DNA of 64,000 nt from Alistipes onderdonkii (GTDB lineage: Bacteria > Bacteroidota > Bacteroidia > Bacteroidales > Rikenellaceae). Of this stretch, positions 34,538 to 43,314 are shown piece after piece. The notes beneath the pieces were generated by a model that had not been told where the DNA came from, searched no databases, and saw only the letters and a program-made list of their open reading frames with translations. Within the stretch, counting starts at the first letter, position 1, and each line of letters begins with the position of its first letter. The DNA lies in assembly GCF_025145285.1 (NCBI RefSeq), contig NZ_CP102251.1, forward strand, positions 434,001 through 498,000, given 5' to 3'. Made by a program: the position numbers and the translations under genes.

Positions 34538-35812
34538 ATGAAACGATATATCTCATATTTTGCCGTACTGCTCGCGGTGCTCCTCGGCGCGGCCTGCTCG
34601 AAAGACGACTCCGCCGCGGGCAGCGACAATCGCACGGGCGTCATGGCGATGACGGTCTCGACCCGGCAGACAGCCGACACCGGCGAATACGACCCGTTGC
34701 AGCACCAGACCGTCTACATCTACAACGACGAGGGCGGCCTGCTGCGCAAATACACCTCGAAAGAGACCTGTCCCGAACGGCTGGAACTGTTGGCCGGCAC
34801 TTATCGCGTAGCGGTCGAAGCCGGAGAGGAAGCCCCCGCCGATTTCACGAAACGGTTATACAAGGGCGAGGAGAAGTTCACCGTCAAACCCGGCGAAACC
34901 ACAAACGTTGCGGTCGTCTGCCAGATCGTGAACACCGTCGTAGAGGTGAAATTCGACGATACGATCGCCGAGAACCTCGCCCCCGGCTATTCCGTATGGA
35001 TTGCCGGCGGGGAAAAGGTCGACGAGGAAGCCGCCGAAGCGGGCAGCGTCCCGGCGCTCAGGTTCACGGCCGAAGGGACGGGTTACTACACCCTGCCCGA
35101 CGGAAGCCTGGAATCGTGGAGAAGCGCCCAGCAATTCCCGGGTTCCGGCACCAACTATACCTTCTGGGGCAGCGGCTACAACGCGTTCGCCAAGGAACTC
35201 TGTACCCGTGACGAGGCGATGCCGGGACGCGTCGGGACATACTGTGCCAAACTGTCCGCGACATATAATACGCTGGCCAAGGTTCCCGCACCGGGCAACC
35301 TATTCACGGGAGACTTCGCCATCCAGGTTCTCGGCGGGATGGGCGGCAACGTCTCTTTCGGCAAAAAGTTCGCTTACAACGCCCGCCCGAGAGCCGTCAG
35401 GTTCAAATACCACGCTACGATCGGGGAAGTCAACTACAATCTCCACGGCGGGAAAATTCCCGTCGGCGAAATGGACAAGGCCCGGATATTCGTCTGCATC
35501 GTGGACTGGACGGCCCAACAGAAAGTATTTGCCGGGACAAAAGCCCCGACGGGCACCTGGGATCCGGAGACACAAACCGAAGCGGCCAACGGCCCCATCA
35601 TCGGGTATGCCTCCAAATTCATCGAAGAAACGACCCAGAGCGATGAAATGGTAGAAGTTATATTGCCGATAAACTATTACCAGGACACGGCCGCCGCTCC
35701 CGATGGGAAGTACAATATCGTCGTATCCTGTTCCACCAGTGCATACGGGGATTACATGGATGCCTGCACCACCAACGTGATGTACGTCGACGATTTCGAA
35801 TGGGTATATTAA
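34538..35812 (+). CDS. DUF4493-PCMD surface lipoprotein
   Basis: A 424-residue lipoprotein (signal ending LLGAAC, Cys20, then SKDDSA). Residues about 30-180 are DUF4493-like (VYIYNDEGGLLRKYTSKE, LLAGTYRVAVEAGEEAP, TNVAVVCQIVNTVVEVKF). Residues about 185-424 are a PCMD domain (GSLESWRSAQQFPGSG, FWGSGYNAFAKELCTRDE, GTYCAKLSATYNTLAKV, ending VDDFEWVY), closely similar to the C-terminus of the 29155 protein although the DNA there has a very different base composition. The last ~25 bases before the stop are identical between the two genes. Named after a putative carbohydrate role; activity is not established. Confidence 0.8.
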   Translation: MKRYISYFAVLLAVLLGAACSKDDSAAGSDNRTGVMAMTVSTRQTADTGEYDPLQHQTVYIYNDEGGLLRKYTSKETCPERLELLAGTYRVAVEAGEEAPADFTKRLYKGEEKFTVKPGETTNVAVVCQIVNTVVEVKFDDTIAENLAPGYSVWIAGGEKVDEEAAEAGSVPALRFTAEGTGYYTLPDGSLESWRSAQQFPGSGTNYTFWGSGYNAFAKELCTRDEAMPGRVGTYCAKLSATYNTLAKVPAPGNLFTGDFAIQVLGGMGGNVSFGKKFAYNARPRAVRFKYHATIGEVNYNLHGGKIPVGEMDKARIFVCIVDWTAQQKVFAGTKAPTGTWDPETQTEAANGPIIGYASKFIEETTQSDEMVEVILPINYYQDTAAAPDGKYNIVVSCSTSAYGDYMDACTTNVMYVDDFEWVY

Positions 35813-35835
35813 CGATTAAACGTAAACGCACGACA

Positions 35836-36675
35836 ATGCGCAAGATAACCACCAGTACGCTCCTGGCACTCCTGCTCCTGGCAGGCACGGCGCCGGAGAG
35901 CCGTGCACAACAGACGAACGCCGCGGCGTCCCTCGCCCCGCAGGCCGACAGCACGAGCTGCATGCAGCACGAGGAACGTCCTCAGACCGTCAACGAAATG
36001 CGGCGCCAGCGCGGCCTTACCGACAAACACAACCTCTTCGTCCCGCGCGGGCAATGGATCTTCGGAGGAACAGCCTCCTACTCGACCCACTCGAACGATA
36101 CGTACAGGTTCCTGGTCGTCGAGGGCATCGAATCGAAGGGCTACACGTTCAAGGTCAGCCCGATGATCGCCTATGCCTTCCGCGACAACATGGCGCTCGG
36201 AGGCCGTTTCATCTATTCGCGCTCGCTGCTCAAACTGGACAAGGCCGACCTCAACCTGGGCGGCGAGGATTCCGACCTGAATTTCGAGCTGAACGACTGC
36301 TATTCGCTGCAACAGAGCTATTCGGTGGCCATGATCTGGCGCCAGTACATCCCGCTGGGCCGCAACAAGCGTTTCGCACTCTTCAACGAGATGCAGCTCT
36401 CGGGCGGCGGTACGCAGGCACGCTTTGCCAAGGACTCCCCGGTGAAGGGCACCTACCAGACGGGCTATACCTTCTCGCTGGGTATCTCGCCGGGTATCAT
36501 CGCCTTCGCCACGAACAACATGGCCGTCGAGGTCAACGTCGGCGTGATGGGCATCAGTTACAGCCACACCAAACAGGTACACAACCAGGTGACGGTCGGC
36601 AAGCGCAACGCCAGCATGATGAACTTCAAAGTCAATATCTTCTCGATAGGGCTCGGCATGGCATTCTATCTCTAA
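35836..36675 (+). CDS. Outer membrane beta-barrel protein, island copy A
   Basis: A 279-residue exported protein (signal ending GTAPESRAQQ) with regular beta strands from residue 60 on (WIFGGTASYSTHS, YTFKVSPMIAYAFRDNMALGG, KVNIFSIGLGMAFYL with a terminal aromatic-Leu). The length fits an 8- to 12-stranded barrel. The start at 35836 is preferred to an upstream frame that would overlap the previous gene. It sits between lipoprotein genes in one operon and could anchor or export them; this is inference. Confidence 0.75.
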   Translation: MRKITTSTLLALLLLAGTAPESRAQQTNAAASLAPQADSTSCMQHEERPQTVNEMRRQRGLTDKHNLFVPRGQWIFGGTASYSTHSNDTYRFLVVEGIESKGYTFKVSPMIAYAFRDNMALGGRFIYSRSLLKLDKADLNLGGEDSDLNFELNDCYSLQQSYSVAMIWRQYIPLGRNKRFALFNEMQLSGGGTQARFAKDSPVKGTYQTGYTFSLGISPGIIAFATNNMAVEVNVGVMGISYSHTKQVHNQVTVGKRNASMMNFKVNIFSIGLGMAFYL

Positions 36676-36688
36676 ACACGGCACGCAC

Positions 36689-37747
36689 ATGAAACGAATC
36701 ATACTTTCCATTTTATCGGTATTCATCACGCTCGGCGCCGCAGCGGAGACGGGACAAGCCCTCCCCGCAGTGCAGCGGGCCGCTACGGCCGCAGTCGAAG
36801 AAACCCCCTCCGGCAAAGAGGGCAGCGTGCCCCCGGAAACTTCGGACACCCCCGGAACGGGCACCGAAGCCACGACGGAAACAACTTCGGGACTCGCCGC
36901 AGAAACGGACACTGCAACCGCAGCGGGCACCCTCGGCACCCTCGGCGCCCCGGCGGCACCCTCGGCGCCGATGCCCGCAGCCATGCCGGCCGAAAAGCAC
37001 AAGCGTCCCCAGGTGGAGCGTTTCCTGCCCACGCGCCGCCGCATCGACCGCGAGATCAACAAACTCAAATTCGCCTACAAGGGCGAAGTGATGATGGGTC
37101 TTACGGCCTCCTACGGTACGGTTTCGAGCGACGACACCGACCTCATGCTCATCTTCGACAACATCGATGCGGATGCCACGATCGCAACGGTAAAACCCTT
37201 CGTCGGTTATTTCTACCGCGATAACAACTGTATCGGCATCCGTTTCGGATACAGCCACATGGGCGGCACGCTCGACAACACCTATTTCGATGCGGGCGAG
37301 GGCAACGACCTCTCGGGGCAGCTCCCCTACGTCGATCTTTCGAGCGACGAATACTCATTTGGCATTTTCCACCGTTCTTATGCGGGGCTCGACCCCAAAG
37401 GACGCTTCGGACTCTTCGCCGAGTTCGAGCTGGCGCTCTCGACGGGACATTCGAGCTTCGCATACGACCCGGATCATAACGAAGGAGGCGCACCCAACCG
37501 CACCTACAACGACAAAACGCAGGTAAAGTTGGCGTTCAACCCGGGAGCTGCCGTATACATCTTCCCCAACGTCTGTGCGACGATTTCGTTCGGGCTGGGC
37601 GGCATACAGTATACGAGCATCACCCAGAAGGATGCCGACGGCAACAAGATCGGTTCGCGCAAGGCTTCGAACATGCGTTTCCGGCTCAATATCGCGGCCA
37701 TCAACTTCGGTATGACGATACATTTGTGGGACAAGAAAAAGCAGTAA
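36689..37747 (+). CDS. Outer membrane beta-barrel protein, island copy B, with long Ala/Thr linker
   Basis: A 352-residue exported protein. After the signal (MKRIILSILSVFITLGAAAE) comes about 85 residues of low-complexity Thr/Ala/Pro/Glu-rich linker (around residues 25-105) before the barrel (FAYKGEVMMGLTASYGTV, YFYRDNNCIGIRFGYSHMGG, NIAAINFGMTIHLW). The barrel is related in layout to the preceding gene product (both have FALFNE/FGLFAE and strands built around KFNP-type segments), suggesting an old duplication. Gap to the previous gene 13 bases, to the next 3 bases. Confidence 0.75.
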   Translation: MKRIILSILSVFITLGAAAETGQALPAVQRAATAAVEETPSGKEGSVPPETSDTPGTGTEATTETTSGLAAETDTATAAGTLGTLGAPAAPSAPMPAAMPAEKHKRPQVERFLPTRRRIDREINKLKFAYKGEVMMGLTASYGTVSSDDTDLMLIFDNIDADATIATVKPFVGYFYRDNNCIGIRFGYSHMGGTLDNTYFDAGEGNDLSGQLPYVDLSSDEYSFGIFHRSYAGLDPKGRFGLFAEFELALSTGHSSFAYDPDHNEGGAPNRTYNDKTQVKLAFNPGAAVYIFPNVCATISFGLGGIQYTSITQKDADGNKIGSRKASNMRFRLNIAAINFGMTIHLWDKKKQ

Positions 37748-37750
37748 ACT

Positions 37751-39439
37751 ATGAAATACCTACGCATACTCTTTTCGGCGGCGGCACTCCTGCTGGCAGC
37801 GTCGTGCATCGAGAACGACATACCGTACCCCACCATCGAGCTCAACATCCGCAGCATCGAGGGCAAGGGGTTCACGGTGGCCGGCATCAGCCTCGTGAAC
37901 CGTACCGTGACGCTCACGCTGGACGAGAAGACCGATATCCGCAAGGTCACCATCGACAAGGCGGAATTCGACGTCGCCACATCCAACCCGATGATGACCG
38001 ACAAAGAGAAATTCATCAGCCAGATCAGGACTTCGCAGCCGCTGAGCGGGGAGTTCGACCTGCGGGCGCCGCTCTATGTCACGCTCTCGCTCTACCAGGA
38101 CTACGAGTGGACGATCGTGGCCGAGCAGCCCATAGCCCGGTCGTTCACCGTCGCCGGGCAGATCGGATCGACACTGATCGACACGCAGGCGCGTACGGCC
38201 ACGGCCTATGTCGCCGAAGGCACCGACCTGAAGGCCGTCACGGTCACCAGCCTCAAGCTGGGGCCTGCCGACATCACCGCCTACTCGCCCACGGCCGAGG
38301 AACTTTCCGCCACGGGCTTCGAAACGGTTCGTCTGGTCGACGTCACCTGCCACGGCCGCACGGAGCGGTGGATGCTCCATGTCCAGCCCACCAACGTGAA
38401 GATCGGTGTCCGCGAGATCGACCTCTGGAACAACACGGCCGTCGTAACCACGATGGTTACGCCCGAAGATTACGCCACCGCCGAAATCCAGTACCGTCTG
38501 AAGGGTACCGCCGACTGGCAGACGACGCAGAAGGGCGCACAGGACGAAAGCGGCATCTTTACGAGCTCGATCGCACCCGAATGGACAAGCCTCACCAACG
38601 ATGCGGGCATCCCCGTAAAACGCCTCGTCACGACCAAGGGCGTCTACGCCGGGCAAACGTATGAATTCCGGCTTCTCGTCGGCGGGCAGCAGACCGAAAC
38701 CGCCGAATACACGGCACCCGCGGGCGACACGATTCCCGACGGGAACATGGAAAACCCGGGCTTGTCGTGCTTCACGAGCGAAAATACGAATGCGGAGTTC
38801 TGGGCCAGCGGTAACAACACATTTGCGGATAAGCTCTGTAGGCAGGGGACTTTCAACGGAATGGGCGGCAGCTATTGCGCGAAACTGGCCGCGGCAGCCC
38901 CTCCCCTCGTCAACATCGCAGCCGGCAACCTGATGTCCGGCATCTTCTACAAAGACGGCCTGTGGACGGGCGTAGTAGAATTCGGACAGCCCTACAACTG
39001 GACGGCGCGCCCTTCGGGCATGAAGGTGAAATACCACGCGACACTGGGCACGATCGACGCAAGCAAACATTCCGGGGCTCCGGTCGGCATAGGCGACCCG
39101 GACAAAGCCCGCATCTTCGTGGCCATCGTAGACTGGAGCAGCCGCCACCGGGTAGCATCCGGGACGGGCGCCCCCACGGGCACCTGGGATCCGGCGGAAA
39201 CCACCCAGACCGCAGAAGGGAAACTCATCGCCTACGGGTCGCTGTTCGTCGACAAGTCGACCGAAGGCGAGCAAATGGTAGAGGCCACCCTGCCGCTCAA
39301 CTTCTACGACCCGGCTGCGGGACGCCCCACCGGCAAGTACAGCATCATCATCTCCTGCTCCACGAGTGCCTACGGCGATTACATGGTGGGCTGCACGACG
39401 AATGTAATGTACGTCGACGATTTCCAGTGGGTCTATTGA
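37751..39439 (+). CDS. PCMD-domain surface lipoprotein
   Basis: A 562-residue lipoprotein (signal ending LLLAASC, Cys19, then IENDIPYP). Residues about 25-215 form two Ig-like repeats of the kind seen in Bacteroidetes PCMD proteins (TLTLDEKTDIRKVTIDKA, TATAYVAEGTDLKAVTVTSL). Residues 216-325 are the FN3-like module shared with 26230 and 29155 (IDLWNNTAVVTTMVTPEDY, YEFRLLVGGQQTETAEY), and 330-562 the PCMD domain ending VDDFQWVY. Last gene of the unit; a strong terminator follows at 39485. Confidence 0.82.
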   Translation: MKYLRILFSAAALLLAASCIENDIPYPTIELNIRSIEGKGFTVAGISLVNRTVTLTLDEKTDIRKVTIDKAEFDVATSNPMMTDKEKFISQIRTSQPLSGEFDLRAPLYVTLSLYQDYEWTIVAEQPIARSFTVAGQIGSTLIDTQARTATAYVAEGTDLKAVTVTSLKLGPADITAYSPTAEELSATGFETVRLVDVTCHGRTERWMLHVQPTNVKIGVREIDLWNNTAVVTTMVTPEDYATAEIQYRLKGTADWQTTQKGAQDESGIFTSSIAPEWTSLTNDAGIPVKRLVTTKGVYAGQTYEFRLLVGGQQTETAEYTAPAGDTIPDGNMENPGLSCFTSENTNAEFWASGNNTFADKLCRQGTFNGMGGSYCAKLAAAAPPLVNIAAGNLMSGIFYKDGLWTGVVEFGQPYNWTARPSGMKVKYHATLGTIDASKHSGAPVGIGDPDKARIFVAIVDWSSRHRVASGTGAPTGTWDPAETTQTAEGKLIAYGSLFVDKSTEGEQMVEATLPLNFYDPAAGRPTGKYSIIISCSTSAYGDYMVGCTTNVMYVDDFQWVY

Positions 39440-39484
39440 CCCGGCGCCGGACAAGTCCGCCGGCAACTCAGAAGATATAAAGAG

Positions 39485-39515
39485 AAAAGGCTGAACCCCT
39501 GGGTTCAGCCTTTTT
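39485..39515. terminator. Bidirectional terminator between convergent units
   Basis: GGCTGAACCC and GGGTTCAGCC form a 10-base stem with A-runs on the left and five T on the right, so it can end both the lipoprotein operon (+) and the transglycosylase gene (-). Confidence 0.9.
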
Positions 39516-39549
39516 GCTGTAGATTCAGACTTTTCAATTCCTGCCGGAG

Positions 39550-40248
39550 TTATCTCCGAGCAATCCGGCAGTATTTGTCATAGCGTCCTATCACGTCGTT
39601 CACGTAGGCCAGCGTCTGCCGGCTGCCGGTGAAACGTCCGCACTTGACCGCCTCGCTCTCGTAATACTCGGGCTGCGCCTTGAGTTGCAGGTAGCGGGCC
39701 ACGACCTCCCACGAATTGGGATCCTCGCCGTTGAGCCGTGCCAGGCGCCTCGCATCGTTCACATGGCCGATCCCGCTGTTGTACGAGGCCAGGATGATGC
39801 TCATCCGATCCTTCTCGGGAGTCCCCTCGGGGAAACGGAGCGTGTTCATAATCTTCGACATCAGCTTGTTGGCCAACCATATGTTGGTCTCGGGATTGGA
39901 GACCTGCTCGGTCGGGACGTCGAACTGGCGTGCCACCGAGGGCATGATCTGCATCAGCCCGCGGGCCCCGCTGCGCGAGGTGATGTCGGGCGTGAACCGC
40001 GATTCATGGTAGGCGATGGCGCTCATCAGGCGCCAGTCGTGGCCCTCTTTTTCGCTGATGTTGCGAATGACATTGTCATAAGCCGAGATCACATAGTCGC
40101 CCTCACCGAGCAGCGAATTGCCGAAATCGGCCGCATCGTCGTTCAGCAGCATGTCGTCCGTCACGGGTGTGCTGAACTGGGCGTTAAAGCCGTAAAAAGT
40201 CGTCAGGATTGTTAAGAACGCAAAAGTTAAAACTGTCTTTTTTAACAT
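39550..40248 (-). CDS. Lytic transglycosylase (SLT domain)
   Basis: Exported murein lytic transglycosylase of 232 residues. After a signal/anchor (LKKTVLTFAFLTILTTFYGFNA) the SLT domain shows the catalytic Glu in AIAYHESRF, the GLMQIMP motif and ASYNSGIGHV. It cleaves peptidoglycan to anhydromuropeptides, probably in the periplasm. It lacks the solute-binding domain of MltF. It follows the porin gene by 44 bases, likely in one transcript. Confidence 0.9.
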   Translation of the reverse strand: MLKKTVLTFAFLTILTTFYGFNAQFSTPVTDDMLLNDDAADFGNSLLGEGDYVISAYDNVIRNISEKEGHDWRLMSAIAYHESRFTPDITSRSGARGLMQIMPSVARQFDVPTEQVSNPETNIWLANKLMSKIMNTLRFPEGTPEKDRMSIILASYNSGIGHVNDARRLARLNGEDPNSWEVVARYLQLKAQPEYYESEAVKCGRFTGSRQTLAYVNDVIGRYDKYCRIARR

Positions 40249-40292
40249 AAAATGTTGTTTTGCGGGCAGTTCATACCGCGCAGAACAATACG

Positions 40293-42443
40293 CTAATCAT
40301 AGAAACCCCATGAGATACCGATTTTAAACATGCCCGGATTGAGCGGGTAACCCGCCGCGGAGAAATACTCCCCGTTTCCGAACAGTCCCTTGTTCACATG
40401 CTGATATTTGAGGAATATCCGCATTCTCTTCCACTTTCCCATGACGAAGGCGTCCATGTAGGGGTAATTGCCTACTTCGACGTCCCGTTGGTTGTAATAG
40501 GCCGACAGCGCAGGGTTGTAACTGGGCGCATAATAACGCGTGTTATAGCGTCCGTCCAAACCGATCTGAAGGCGTAATACGTTGCGCACGACCCAGAACT
40601 CGTAATAATACGAAAGGAACGCGCTCAAAAGCGGAACGGGTGCAACTTCTTGATTCGTACTCCACTGCAACAATACCCTGTTGTCCAAATGAAGTCCGCC
40701 TAAGCGGAAATCTTTGCGAGCGTACACACTCGTGAGGCTTACGTTGTCACTGCTTTGGGCGATCTGGCTCTCCTTGTCGTAAAAGATCTTGTTGCCGACG
40801 ACGCCCTGCCATGCCCCCGCTTCAAACGCATAATCGGGGACTGAAAACTTCACCTCGAACCGAGTTTCATTCTCCTTATTCAAAGGAGTGGACCACACGT
40901 AGTGGTTCGAGAACAGATTCTCCTGCCAGTAGTTGGGCGAACGCCGCTCCATCGTGAACCGGCCTTCGAGAATCAGGGGGTGTCCGCGGAGGTACCCCGT
41001 CAGCGCCAAGTGGGCGCCGATGGTGAGGTCTCCGCCTCTGTATCCCGACGGGTAGAACTTGAGGTTCGCATCCCAGTCGACATATTTCTTTATCTTGCCT
41101 CCGACGGAACCGTATGCGAAATAGCTGGTCTTGTTGACCTTCGTATACTTTCCCGTCTGGTAATCCCTCATTTCGAATTGCGAGTAGGTATGCATGTCGA
41201 TACCGATGCCTGCATCAATCGTGCCTACCACGCCGTTACGATCCCAGGGCTGCGCCTGCACGAAGAAGCGGTTCGAAATCACCCGCTCGTAAATCGAGTC
41301 GCGCGTCTGGTCGGGGTTGATATACCAGTTCTGGTAGTAGTCCAGCGTATCGGCCACGAAATTGCCCTGTTCGTCCCGGTGCGCCCTTTCGTCGATATAC
41401 CGCGCATATTTGTCCGAATAGACCTTGCTCCACGAACTGTACTGGAACGAATGGCCGATATAGACCGCCGACAGGTCGGCGAGCGAAAAGTCGTTCTCCG
41501 TCACGCGCTGCAACGGCAGGGCATAGGACTGCGTGATGAAGAAGGCATTGTTGCGGTAGGTGTTCTGCGCCTCGGCATCCGACAGCTTCATGGGCACGCC
41601 CGAAGGCATCTGGAACGTCGTATCGGCGATGGCCCACGTCCCGACCACGCCGCCGTTCTCCTGCTGTTCGATGTGGTTGTTGTAATAGGCCGCATGCACC
41701 GAATAGCGCTTGCCCGTATGGCTGAAGGCGACCGACAGGTTGTGGTTCTTCGTCCGTGACCAGATATACTGCCCGCGCGTTCCCCGCGCCTTGTAATCGA
41801 CGTTGAACCCCGTCGTGGGTGAAATATTCTGCGCGTGCATGATATTGAAGTTCTCCTCCCGGAAACGCTTCTGCCCCGACTCGAGGTACGTCATGCGGAT
41901 GATGGGCTTCTTCGTATTGTAGAACGGCACGTTCTCCATGTCGTACGTATACGCATAGTAGGGGCTCGCAAAACTGAAATCAAAGAACTGCGGCCGCCGG
42001 AAATAGTTCATCGGCAGCGATGTCTGCCCGAGGGCGCCCTGTGCGATGTCGCCCACCTCCTCGCGGAAGAAGGGGTAGTCGATGCGCCAGTCGGTGAGCG
42101 TCGTGTCGAGCGGGCTTATCTCCACGCGGTTGTAGTCGCGCTTGACGCTCCAGCGAAAATTGTTCAGGGCGCGGATCGAATCGCTGAAAAAATACGATTC
42201 GAGCGGCTTGCGGATCCGGCGTTCCTTCTTGGTCGTATCCTGCGGCTGGCCGTCCTGACCCTCCTCCCCCTCCTCGCCGGTCTGCTCGTAAGGGTTCGTA
42301 CCGTAAAGGTTCCCCGTCTCCCCGCGCTGCTGGGCACGCTGCAGCGTCCTGGCGTTGAAACCCTGCGAACGTACGATGCCGGGCGCTGTAAGGAACAGAC
42401 CGAGCAAAGCTGCCAGCAATATTCTATTCGTCAACCTCGACAT
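40293..42443 (-). CDS. Putative porin (Porin_10-like)
   Basis: Large outer membrane barrel of 716 residues. The signal ends APGIVRSQ, followed by a Glu/Asp-rich region (TGEEGEEGQDGQPQDTTKK). Rhythmic beta strands fill the rest, with conserved blocks VKRDYNRVEISPLDT, PMNYFRRPQFFDFSF and IRMTYLESGQKRFREENFN, and a C-terminal MFKIGISWGFYD. This matches Bacteroidetes 'putative porin' proteins. Substrate unknown. Its promoter overlaps the end of pssA. Confidence 0.85.
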   Translation of the reverse strand: MSRLTNRILLAALLGLFLTAPGIVRSQGFNARTLQRAQQRGETGNLYGTNPYEQTGEEGEEGQDGQPQDTTKKERRIRKPLESYFFSDSIRALNNFRWSVKRDYNRVEISPLDTTLTDWRIDYPFFREEVGDIAQGALGQTSLPMNYFRRPQFFDFSFASPYYAYTYDMENVPFYNTKKPIIRMTYLESGQKRFREENFNIMHAQNISPTTGFNVDYKARGTRGQYIWSRTKNHNLSVAFSHTGKRYSVHAAYYNNHIEQQENGGVVGTWAIADTTFQMPSGVPMKLSDAEAQNTYRNNAFFITQSYALPLQRVTENDFSLADLSAVYIGHSFQYSSWSKVYSDKYARYIDERAHRDEQGNFVADTLDYYQNWYINPDQTRDSIYERVISNRFFVQAQPWDRNGVVGTIDAGIGIDMHTYSQFEMRDYQTGKYTKVNKTSYFAYGSVGGKIKKYVDWDANLKFYPSGYRGGDLTIGAHLALTGYLRGHPLILEGRFTMERRSPNYWQENLFSNHYVWSTPLNKENETRFEVKFSVPDYAFEAGAWQGVVGNKIFYDKESQIAQSSDNVSLTSVYARKDFRLGGLHLDNRVLLQWSTNQEVAPVPLLSAFLSYYYEFWVVRNVLRLQIGLDGRYNTRYYAPSYNPALSAYYNQRDVEVGNYPYMDAFVMGKWKRMRIFLKYQHVNKGLFGNGEYFSAAGYPLNPGMFKIGISWGFYD

Positions 42444-42460
42444 GGAACGTAAATCCGGGG

Positions 42461-42492
42461 CAAATATAATTAAAAAATTTTAAATATACAAC
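42461..42492 (-). promoter_or_regulatory. Promoter of the porin-transglycosylase unit
   Basis: Minus-strand TATATTTG (42461-42468) with a TTG core about 20 bases upstream (42489-42492). The porin ATG is 18 bases downstream of the -7 element. Confidence 0.65.
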
Positions 42493-43226
42493 TATTTCTC
42501 AGGGCAAGCCGCTGAGCCAGGCTTCTTTAGCGACATGCCCCATCCCACGGCCGATATGGCGATGTAGAGCAGAATGACAATGGGGACAGCCGGGATACCC
42601 AAGGCGACCAACAGAACAACAGCCAGGGCAATAAAGATATAACGGATCTCGTTGCCTTTAAAAGCAAAACTCTGAAACTTGAAGGCGAACATCCGCACGG
42701 GCGAAATAAGCAGCCACGACATGGCCGGCACCATCAGCAGCACCCAGCCCCCTTGGTTGAAACCCGTCTTGGCGTCCATCCAGCCCAGCGCAACGAAAAA
42801 CAGCGCATTGGCAGGGGTCGGAAGGCCGCAGAACTCGGTATGCTGCGTCTCGTCGATATTGAATTTCGCCAGCCGCAGCGCCGAAAAGGCCGCCACGAGG
42901 AAACAGAAGGCGCTGCCGCCGTAGCGCAGCCATGCCTCGGCATCCGCAGGCAGGGAATTGTTCCACAGGACGAAAAGCACGGCCGACGGGGCGAAGCCGA
43001 ACGAGACCATGTCGGACAACGAGTCCAGTTGTACGCCGATGGCGGAAGGGCATTTGAGCAGCCGGGCCACGAAACCGTCGGAATAGTCGAAAACACCGGC
43101 GGCGATCGTGAGCCAGAAAGCCAGCGCCAGATCGCCGTAAACCAATGCTGAAACCACTGCGAACGAGCCGCAAAGCAGGCTCGAAAGGGTCAGCAGGTTG
43201 GGTATGGTGAACAGTTTTATCTTCAT
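42492..43226 (-). CDS. pssA: CDP-diacylglycerol-serine O-phosphatidyltransferase
   Basis: Integral membrane enzyme making phosphatidylserine, precursor of phosphatidylethanolamine. The 244-residue product has the CDP-alcohol phosphatidyltransferase signature D-G-x2-A-R-x8-G-x3-D-x3-D in SDGFVARLLKCPSAIG and VQLDSLSDMV. Multiple transmembrane helices surround it (LTLSSLLCGSFAVVSALV, YIFIALAVVLLVALGI). The start at 43226 (MKIKLFTIPN) is chosen because an exact promoter lies just upstream; a longer frame to 43412 crosses that promoter. Confidence 0.92.
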   Translation of the reverse strand: MKIKLFTIPNLLTLSSLLCGSFAVVSALVYGDLALAFWLTIAAGVFDYSDGFVARLLKCPSAIGVQLDSLSDMVSFGFAPSAVLFVLWNNSLPADAEAWLRYGGSAFCFLVAAFSALRLAKFNIDETQHTEFCGLPTPANALFFVALGWMDAKTGFNQGGWVLLMVPAMSWLLISPVRMFAFKFQSFAFKGNEIRYIFIALAVVLLVALGIPAVPIVILLYIAISAVGWGMSLKKPGSAACPEK

Positions 43227-43234
43227 CGGGGGTA

Positions 43235-43265
43235 CAAAAATATTATTCCTGCAATAGGCGGCAAA
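43235..43265 (-). promoter_or_regulatory. Promoter of pssA
   Basis: Minus-strand TTTG (43262-43265), 19-base spacer, TATTTTTG (43235-43242): an exact match, only 8 bases before the pssA ATG, so the leader must be very short. Confidence 0.75.
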
Positions 43266-43280
43266 GTTACAAAATATTTT

Positions 43281-43288
43281 TATCTTTG
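43281..43288 (+). promoter_or_regulatory. -7 element of the mannose-1-phosphate guanylyltransferase gene
   Basis: TATCTTTG 26 bases before the ATG at 43315, divergent from the pssA promoter. The -33 position is not a good match. Confidence 0.55.
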
Positions 43289-43314
43289 TCTCACTTAATT
43301 CCATATTATAACTT

